In this document: in pieces, positions 60,796-64,000 of the stretch | Layout of the letters: each line of letters opens with the position of its first letter | Position numbering within the stretch: the first letter of the stretch is position 1 | NCBI GenBank assembly: GCA_963556195.1 | Contig: OY744523.1 | Coordinates: forward strand, 76,310,445-76,374,444 | DNA: 64,000 nt | Direction of reading: 5' to 3' | Origin: Sepiola atlantica | Lineage: Eukaryota; Mollusca; Cephalopoda; Sepiida; Sepiolidae | Program-made: the position numbers and the translations under genes | Notes under the pieces: model-generated | What the model was told of the DNA's origin: nothing | What the model saw: only the letters and a program-made list of their open reading frames with translations | The model's database searches: none

Positions 60796-62642
60796 AACAT
60801 TATCATTATTATTATTATTTCCGTCGTTTTTAAAGGCCAAACTTTAAAACGAAAAGCGAAAAAACCATAAAAGTATAAATAATAGTAGGCAGCGCCGGAT
60901 CAGGGTATCTAGTACATAATAAATTAAGCTTACTTTAACACTTTAAGACACATTTCAAGAAAGATTTCATCGTCAGAAATATATAAATAAAATATTTACA
61001 TCTGCATACAATAGAATATGATCTCAGGCTGAGCACATAAGCGAATTCTCTTATATCTGGAAAGCAAAACCGTCAAATATTTCAAGATTTGTTTACTACT
61101 CAATTCGCATTCATATTCAAATTTATAGAGAGTAAAGACATTAATAATTTTATTAATTCACTTCTGAGGATAGCATATTCCATGAAACTGCAGTAAAACG
61201 TTCATATAATTGATATGTATTGTTTATTATATACATTTAAGAAGTGTATATTTATTTGCATCATTATTAAGCCCTGAAATATAATGAGCACTATCAAAAG
61301 AAATACTGGTAAACATTCCTAAAATATGTTTTAATGAACAGTTTTTCATTTGTAACATATTAATATGTCCATGTGTGTGGCATACAATAATACATATAAG
61401 TAGTACACAAAAATACTTACGTAAAAAAACTTTAATCTAAACTTGTTACTTACATATGTGTATTAATTTCACTATGTGCAATGACCTGGTTTAATTCGTT
61501 ACAGTCGAGCACTGTGGACTCGGGATGACAGGTTCGAATTCTGCCGGACTACTGCATTACTTTCACTAATCCCATTGGGAAAGATATTGCTCGATATATT
61601 CTCTATCAAAATATGGCGTACATAGTAGGGAAGAGTTAACTGTCAAACCTTGGTTGTAACTAGTCTAAGAAAAGGGAAACTCCGAAATAATACCAATCTA
61701 ACTCAACTTATTCCGCTATTGTTTTTAGCCGTTCTGGAGTTTCCCTGATCTATTGACTTGCGCATTGTTGGTTTCGTAGAGGTCTGTTTGGAGATGGCAC
61801 AACCTAGATACGTTATAGACTCTCCGCGCAGGCACCCGAACTGGGGGTATCTATTCTGTCTCTCTTTCTTTCTCTCTCTCTCGTTACTTTATTATTCGCA
61901 CGCACCTACACGTTTGTGTGCTTAGACGATACATATAACGTGAAAAAGTGCTATTTTTTCTTCTGAACGTACAAAGGCTATACTTTCGAAGATAATTTCG
62001 CGATGAATGAAAAAGTGTCATTGTAATTCGATTAATGAGCTCAATGTGAGAAACACTTTTGACTGCAGATAATATTTATGAATGGCGTATGGCTGGAAAT
62101 TTTGACAGCGAAAAGCAAATAGCCACACATTCTCACTCACAGAAAACTTATCAGCAATGGCGCCCCAAATCAAGATCGTCCCTTTCTTTTCCACACTTTG
62201 TAATGTAAAAAAATCTTTCATTGGAAGTCATCGAAGACATCTAATGCACTTATTCAAATCTAATTCATTAGTTTCCTATCAGGTAACATTAATGAACTAA
62301 TAAACCTAATGTTAGCAAACTATTTGCTTCTTTCCGCAGAGCAAATATATTAACCAACTCTTATCTTTTTCCACAAGTAAAACTCATAAAATCTTCAACA
62401 ATTGATTACAGAAATATATTACATTAAACAAGTAAGGTATAAGTATTCTTTACCATTATCCGTTTTTGTTGTTGTGATGTCTATATATGTTTTCTCTGTA
62501 AATACAAATATTCAATGTTGTTCCGTGTTATTATCCAAGCCCATACAATACAAACATCTCAGACTTACAGAAATTTGCTGTAATTGGATTTTTAGAGAAC
62601 ATATAAGTGGTGAAATATTTCTCAATATTTCAGTTATTTTTA
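60796..62642. other. Intergenic; degenerate tRNA-like SINE head near 61490-61562
   Basis: GACAGGTTCGAATTCTGCC at 61528-61546 contains a good B-box (GGTTCGAATTC), and TGGTTTAATTCGTTA about 40 bases upstream could be a decayed A-box. A pyrimidine-rich TCTCTCT run is at 61855-61883. No gene is recognised. The 67-codon minus frame at 62018-62221 is unidentified. Confidence 0.4.
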
Positions 62643-63474
62643 TTTATCAACTGTGTGGAGTTGTGTTGAGTTGTGTGGAGTTGTTGAATTGATTTTAATA
62701 TTTTATTTTCATTTACCAACTGTGTGAAGTGGAGTGGAGTTGTTGAATTGATTTTAATATTTTATTTTCATTTATCAACTGTGTTAAGTGGAGTGGAGTT
62801 GTTGAATTGATTTTAATATTTGATTTTCATTTATCAACTGTGTGAAGTGGAGTGGAGTTGTTTAATTGATTTTAATATTTTATTTTAATTTATCAACTGT
62901 GTGAAGTTGTGATGAGGTATTGAATTGATTTTCATATTTGTTTTCATTTATCAACTGTGTGGAGTTGTGTTGAGTTATTGAATTGATTATTATATTTTAT
63001 TTTCATTTATCTACTGTATGAAGTTGTGTGGAGTTATTGAATTGATTTTAATATTTTATTTTTATTTATCAACTGTGTGAAGTTGTGTGTAGTTGTTGAA
63101 TTGATTTTAATATTTGATTTTTATTTATCAACTGGGTGAAGTTGCGTGGAGTTGTTGAATTGAGTTTAATATTTGATTTTTATTTATCAACTGTGTGAAT
63201 TTGTGTGGAGTTGTTGAATTGATTTTAATATTTGATTTTTATTTATCTAATGTATGAAGTTGTGTGGAGTTGTTGAATGTATTTTAATTTTTTTTTTTTT
63301 ATTTATCAACTGTGTGAAGTTGTGTGGAGTTGTTGAATTGTTTTAATTTTTGATTTTTATTTATCAACTGTGTGAAGTTGTGATGAGGTATTGAATTGAT
63401 TTTCATATTTGTTTTCATTTATCAACAATGTGAAGTGGTGTAGAGTTGTTGAATTGATTTTAATATTTTATATT
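62643..63474 (+). repeat. 59-60-bp minisatellite, about 14 units
   Basis: The unit reads from ATTTATCAACTGTGTGAAGT through TGTGTGGAGTTGTTGAATTG to ATTTTAATATTTTATTTTC. Substitutions and 1-2-bp indels are common. Two units (near 62910 and 63385) share a GTGATGAGGTATTGAATTG variant with TTTTCATATTTG, evidence of unit transposition or exchange within the array. Confidence 0.95.
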
Positions 63475-64000
63475 CTGGGATGTAAGCATGACACTTTATT
63501 TGATAATGCTTATAGTATGAATCATAGTGTCAAACATATGTCAGTTTGTCGTAATTAATTATAATCTAGCATGGCCCGGGCATAGGCAACAAAATAGAAA
63601 GAGTCAACATCTTTCATTTAAAAAATCTCACTTTTTCCCTCTCCCCCCTCTCTATCTCTCTACCACGCCCTACCTTTCTATCTCTATCTTCATTCTAATA
63701 GATACTTATTCTTATTCGTTAGAATGCTTTTATGTTCTTTTTAATCATGCCATATAAATATTTACGGAAATAGTTTTGTCTTTGTCTGTTTGTTGTTTCA
63801 TTCATTAAAACGATTTTCACATTCCAAGTACAGAATTATCTCCCTAATTCTTTACCAGTTTATGTTTCCATCGTTTGTTGTTATTTTACAATTATTATTA
63901 AGTACACGCCCCTATCTGTTTGGCTCATTGAAATAACTTGGTTAGAAGTTATAATAACAAAAATAACCAGAGTGTAATGTCTTTAAAAGAGGATGGTTTA
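63475..64000. other. Intergenic; possible Helitron-like end at 63568-63592
   Basis: CTAGCATGGCCCGGGCATAG, read on the minus strand, gives a GC palindrome followed by TGCTAG, similar to a Helitron 3' end. No partner end was found. A pyrimidine-rich run lies at 63632-63690. Confidence 0.3.

Overview
The window is eukaryotic, AT-rich, gene-poor intergenic or intronic DNA from an animal. I see no operons, ribosome binding sites, rRNA genes or CRISPR arrays. The mixture of Penelope-like elements, several non-LTR retrotransposon (LINE) families, small-RNA-derived SINEs, many young minisatellites and long TA or AAT microsatellites fits a large lophotrochozoan genome. A coleoid cephalopod (octopus-like) is my best guess, by inference only. 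The one convincing piece of host coding sequence is a 139-bp exon of an ABCC-type ABC transporter on the minus strand at 57692-57830. It carries Walker B, D-loop and H-loop motifs and good splice sites.

Layout. 1-1.2 kb is AAT-type simple sequence, followed by a Penelope-like (PLE) endonuclease relic. 3.5-4.95 kb is an internally deleted copy (+) of the LINE family that is nearly complete at 51.8-55.5 kb (-). 6.97 kb holds a tRNA-like sequence and 8.2-8.8 kb another deleted LINE (-). 10.06-15.9 kb is the central object: a LINE ORF fragment interrupted by a 5.2-kb array of 72 tandem copies of one of its own 24-codon segments. 18.2 kb has a LINE 3' end. 18.9-27.0 kb is a series of tandem arrays with periods of roughly 390, 20, 190, 280 and 56 bp. 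27.2-39.6 kb has a scatter of SINEs whose 5' heads match U2 snRNA, one of them (30248-30582) with clean 13-bp target-site duplications. It also has an exact 3 x 201-bp triplication, a 54-bp minisatellite and an RT-less PLE. 40.1-41.2 kb is a gag-like relic carrying the sequence from which the 54-bp minisatellite could have arisen. 43.9-45.3 kb has a long hairpin and a MITE-like inverted-repeat element. 48.8-49.3 kb is a 23-bp array. 59.5-60.6 kb is a second relic (-) of the LINE that spawned the 72-bp satellite. 62.6-63.5 kb is a 59-60-bp array.

How the parts relate. Two tandem arrays (72 and 54 bp, both multiples of three) seem to have been born inside coding sequence of mobile elements. For the 72-bp array this is directly visible: the sequence before monomer 1 encodes the residues that precede the block in the LINE protein, and the sequence after monomer 72 encodes those that follow it. 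The long open frames across these arrays, on both strands, are a by-product of periods divisible by three and should not be read as genes. All mobile-element coding regions here carry stops or frameshifts, and I see no intact autonomous element.
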